From contig CANCCJ010000011.1 in assembly GCA_947374535.1 (NCBI GenBank), forward strand, positions 1-50,511: a stretch of DNA of 50,511 bases, read 5' to 3'. Both the position numbers and the translations under genes were made by a program. The first letter of the stretch is position 1. Each line of letters begins with the position of its first letter. Of this stretch, positions 44,624 to 50,511 are shown piece by piece. The notes under the pieces were generated by a model that was given only the letters and a program-made list of their open reading frames with translations, made no database searches and was not told the DNA's origin. The DNA comes from Comamonadaceae bacterium. GTDB taxonomy: Bacteria; Pseudomonadota; Gammaproteobacteria; Burkholderiales; Burkholderiaceae.

Positions 44624-45478
44624 ATGTGGTTTTTAAAACGGTTCCAAGTTTTCTTCGCGGTTTTCTTTTTAGGAACTAGCCTACTGGCGTGTGCCGGAGA
44701 AACCTCCGAACTTTCCATCGTCAATGAGCACAGGGCTGCGATACGCTTTCATCGTTTAGAGCATTTAAAAGAACGCATCCGTGCTGACCCCGACGTGCTC
44801 AAGGCAAATTGCCGTTACGAGTCGGACATCGCGACCCACCCACCATTGCACCGCGTTGCACTGACATTTGATGATGGGCCAGAGCCTGTCCAGACCGAAT
44901 TGATCTTGAGTGTCTTGGCGAGATATAATCTCCGCGCCACATTTTTCATGATCGGTGAGAAGGCGAAGCGCCATCCAGATTTAGTAGCTGCTGTGCTGAA
45001 GTCGGGCCATCATCTCATCGGCAACCATTCTTGGGATCACCCCAACTTTCACAGCATTTCAGTGGAGGCTCAAGCTGAGGAAGTGCAGGCGGGTGAGGAC
45101 GCGATTGGCGTTGCCATGGCGCGAAAGTTATTCAGATATCCCTATGGCAACGCGAGTTGCGAAACCAACGTCTTCTTAAAAGCGCGTGGCTACCAAACCG
45201 TCGGCTGGCATGTGGACTCTTGTGATTGGGCGTTCGATCGCAACGGCACGGTCGATGACAAAGAAGCACTGGAATGCGGTGTGCTGCCCGCCTATAAAAG
45301 TGATTATGAAGGGCATGTGTTGTCAGCCCTTCGCGCGCATCGTGGTGGGATTGTGTTGATGCATGAAATCCACCCCAACACCGTGGCCTCACTAGAGGCC
45401 GTGATCCAATCCATCCTCGCTGCGGGCTATTCATTTGGATCTTTGGATGATGAAGATTTCGCAGCCTCTCTAAAGTAG
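44624..45478 (+). CDS. Lipoprotein polysaccharide deacetylase (NodB domain)
   Basis: A 284-residue lipoprotein. The signal peptide ends in L-L-A-C (Cys near 23). The NodB domain follows: T-F-D-D-G-P (metal Asp pair), F-F-M-I-G-E-K-A, G-N-H-S-W-D-H-P-N (metal His pair), F-R-Y-P-Y-G-N-A-S and a late L-M-H-E-I-H. It probably removes acetyl groups from peptidoglycan or another polysaccharide. ATG 44624, four bp after the bactofilin stop with GAAGGA before it, is the start. Part of the M23-bactofilin-deacetylase set. It ends seven bp before the katG stop on the other strand. Confidence 0.88.
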   Translation: MWFLKRFQVFFAVFFLGTSLLACAGETSELSIVNEHRAAIRFHRLEHLKERIRADPDVLKANCRYESDIATHPPLHRVALTFDDGPEPVQTELILSVLARYNLRATFFMIGEKAKRHPDLVAAVLKSGHHLIGNHSWDHPNFHSISVEAQAEEVQAGEDAIGVAMARKLFRYPYGNASCETNVFLKARGYQTVGWHVDSCDWAFDRNGTVDDKEALECGVLPAYKSDYEGHVLSALRAHRGGIVLMHEIHPNTVASLEAVIQSILAAGYSFGSLDDEDFAASLK

Positions 45479-45485
45479 GCCCCCA

Positions 45486-49401
<3,916 letters not shown>

Positions 49402-49402
<1 letters not shown>

Positions 49403-50310
49403 TGTCCGAAACGATGACCTTGCTTTACTTTGACGATGAGGCCCCGTTCGCCTTGCGCTTGGCTGATTTAGCGGGGTTGATGCCCCAAGTGATTGAGCGC
49501 CATCGGTTTCCTGATGGGGAGCTTAAGCTGCGATTGCCTGCCTCTCTGCCCAGCCGCGTGGTGATGCTTCGCAGTCTGCATGACCCCAATGAAAAATTAA
49601 TTGAGCTGTTGCTGGCAGCCCAGACAGCGCGGGAACTGGGGGCCGAGCATCTGACCTTGGTTGCGCCTTACTTGGCCTATATGCGTCAAGACATGGCGTT
49701 TCAAGCGGGTGAGGTGGTCAGCCAGCGCATCGTGGGGAAATGGCTTGCATCTCTGTTTGACGCGCTGATCACTGTGGACCCCCACTTGCACAGGGTGGCC
49801 ACCCTCGAAGAGGCCGTGCCTGTGCACGAGGGCGTGGTGCTAAGCGGTGCCCCCTTGCTGGGTGATTTGATAGCGCAACACCTTGGACACCCGTTTTTGA
49901 TGGGGCCTGACCAAGAATCCGCGCAATGGGTTGCCAAAGCGGCGTTGCGCCACGGGTTTGACCATGCGGTGTGTCAAAAAGTTCGGCATGGCGATCAGTC
50001 CGTTGACATTGCTTTGCCCCAAGTGAATGTGCGTGGGCGAGCCGTGGTGCTGCTTGACGATGTGGCCAGCAGCGGGCGAACAGTGGCAAGGGCGACGGCG
50101 TTATTGCTCGCGCAGGGCGCAGCCTCTGTGGATGTGGCCGTCACGCATGCCTTGTTTGCGGGTGATGCTTTTCAGGTGCTTTTGGACGCGGGTGTATCTC
50201 AAGTTTGGAGCACAGATTGCATTGCGCATTCAAGCAACGCAGTCAGTGTGGCACCGGCGATTGCACATGCTTTGAGCAATTTGCATCAACAAATTGTTCT
50301 GCGTTTGTAG
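49402..50310 (+). CDS. Ribose-phosphate diphosphokinase paralogue (PRPP synthetase-like)
   Basis: A 302-residue member of the PRPP synthetase family, shorter than housekeeping Prs (about 315). It keeps F-P-D-G-E-L-K-L-R-L near residue 35, Y-L-A-Y-M-R-Q-D-M (ATP site), D-P-H-L-H and the ribose-phosphate loop V-V-L-L-D-D-V-A-S-S-G-R-T-V. The flexible loop and allosteric sites look changed. It starts within the stop of the phosphorylase gene, so works with it. It may take ribose 5-phosphate or another pentose phosphate; this needs test. A terminator follows. Confidence 0.85.
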
Positions 50311-50320
50311 GCTGAGAATG

Positions 50321-50347
50321 AAAAAACGCCCCGTCAGGGGCGTTTTT
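50321..50347 (+). terminator. Terminator after the PRPP-synthetase-like gene
   Basis: The stem AAAAACGCCCC/GGGGCGTTTTT with a short loop and T run lies 11 bp after the stop. It could also serve the tRNA gene read from the other strand. Confidence 0.85.
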
Positions 50348-50357
50348 AAAAGGGTCT

Positions 50358-50448
50358 TGGCGGAGCAAGAGGGATTCGAACCCTCGGTGGGCTATTAACC
50401 CACACACGCTTTCCAGGCGTGCGACTTAACCCACTCATCCATCGCTCC
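50358..50448 (-). tRNA. tRNA-Ser (GGA)
   Basis: The minus strand folds as a class II tRNA of 91 bases with an encoded CCA end: acceptor GGAGCGA paired to the 3' arm, anticodon loop C-T-G-G-A-A-A with anticodon GGA, a long variable arm and a T-loop G-T-T-C-G-A-A-T-C. The long variable arm and GGA identify serine (codons TCC/TCT). The 63 bases to the end of the window hold nothing else I can name. Confidence 0.95.
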
Positions 50449-50511
50449 GAAGCCTGAGATTGTAGCAGTGGGCGAGTACACTTCGGCGCTATTGTTTTTT
50501 TCAAGCTTGAA

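Overview
The window reads as a chromosomal segment of a betaproteobacterium of the order Burkholderiales, most like the family Comamonadaceae (Limnohabitans/Rhodoferax-type). This rests on gene order (dnaX-ybaB-recR next to the SRP RNA gene, gloB-yafS-rnhA, nadE next to a PII gene, ilvB-ilvN-ilvC-pssA-leuA, aat-bpt), on small lineage-typical families (DUF3149, DUF3106, DUF3619) and on moderate GC content. No CRISPR array, prophage or insertion sequence was seen. Most genes are tightly packed, with many 4-base ATGA/GTGA stop-start overlaps.

Layout. 1-2.5 kb: start of a thioredoxin gene, a FrnE/DsbA-type protein, a formate/nitrite-type channel and two small unknown genes. 2.5-10.4 kb: a visibly more AT-rich, accessory-looking block. 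It holds a soluble three-PAS protein with two near-identical FixL-like PAS domains, a putative Na+/H+ antiporter, an unknown coiled-coil protein, an HD-GYP response regulator and a large hybrid histidine kinase with a perfect FNR-type box upstream. 10.6-13.5 kb: SRP RNA, dnaX (with a nine-A slippery run), ybaB and recR. 13.5-16.8 kb: mltD, gloB, a yafS-like methyltransferase and rnhA. 17-21.3 kb: an RND efflux adaptor and pump. 21.3-24.6 kb: molybdenum cofactor genes moaA-mobA-moeA and a DUF3149 miniprotein around an FNR-like site. 24.7-28.7 kb: ppa, a FemAB-like acyltransferase, nadE and PII.

28.7-32 kb: a minus-strand cluster led by an ECF-type sigma factor, followed by a one-TM protein (DUF3619), an exported DUF3106 protein, an RDD protein, dgkA and a LOG-family gene. 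32-38.9 kb: branched-chain amino acid synthesis (ilvB, ilvN, ilvC, then leuA), interrupted by a decayed amino-acid-binding protein gene and pssA. A leucine-rich leader peptide and attenuator precede leuA. 38.9-43 kb: pbpG, an orphan RTX C-terminal fragment, an IclR regulator, and the N-degron transferases bpt and aat. 43.2-45.5 kb: an M23 peptidase, a bactofilin and a lipoprotein polysaccharide deacetylase, a likely cell-shape module. 45.5-50.5 kb: katG, a thymidine/AMP phosphorylase-like enzyme coupled to a PRPP-synthetase paralogue, and tRNA-Ser(GGA).

The strongest leads are: tandem duplicated FixL-type PAS domains joined to a shortened chemoreceptor-like tail; the complete leu attenuator with two identical competing RNA arms; the nine-A dnaX run with stops just after it in both other frames; the sigma/DUF3619/DUF3106 cluster as a possible ECF sensing system; the phosphorylase-PRPP synthetase pair; and several degraded genes (SBP, RTX). 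All functional statements are from sequence reading only; no database search was possible.
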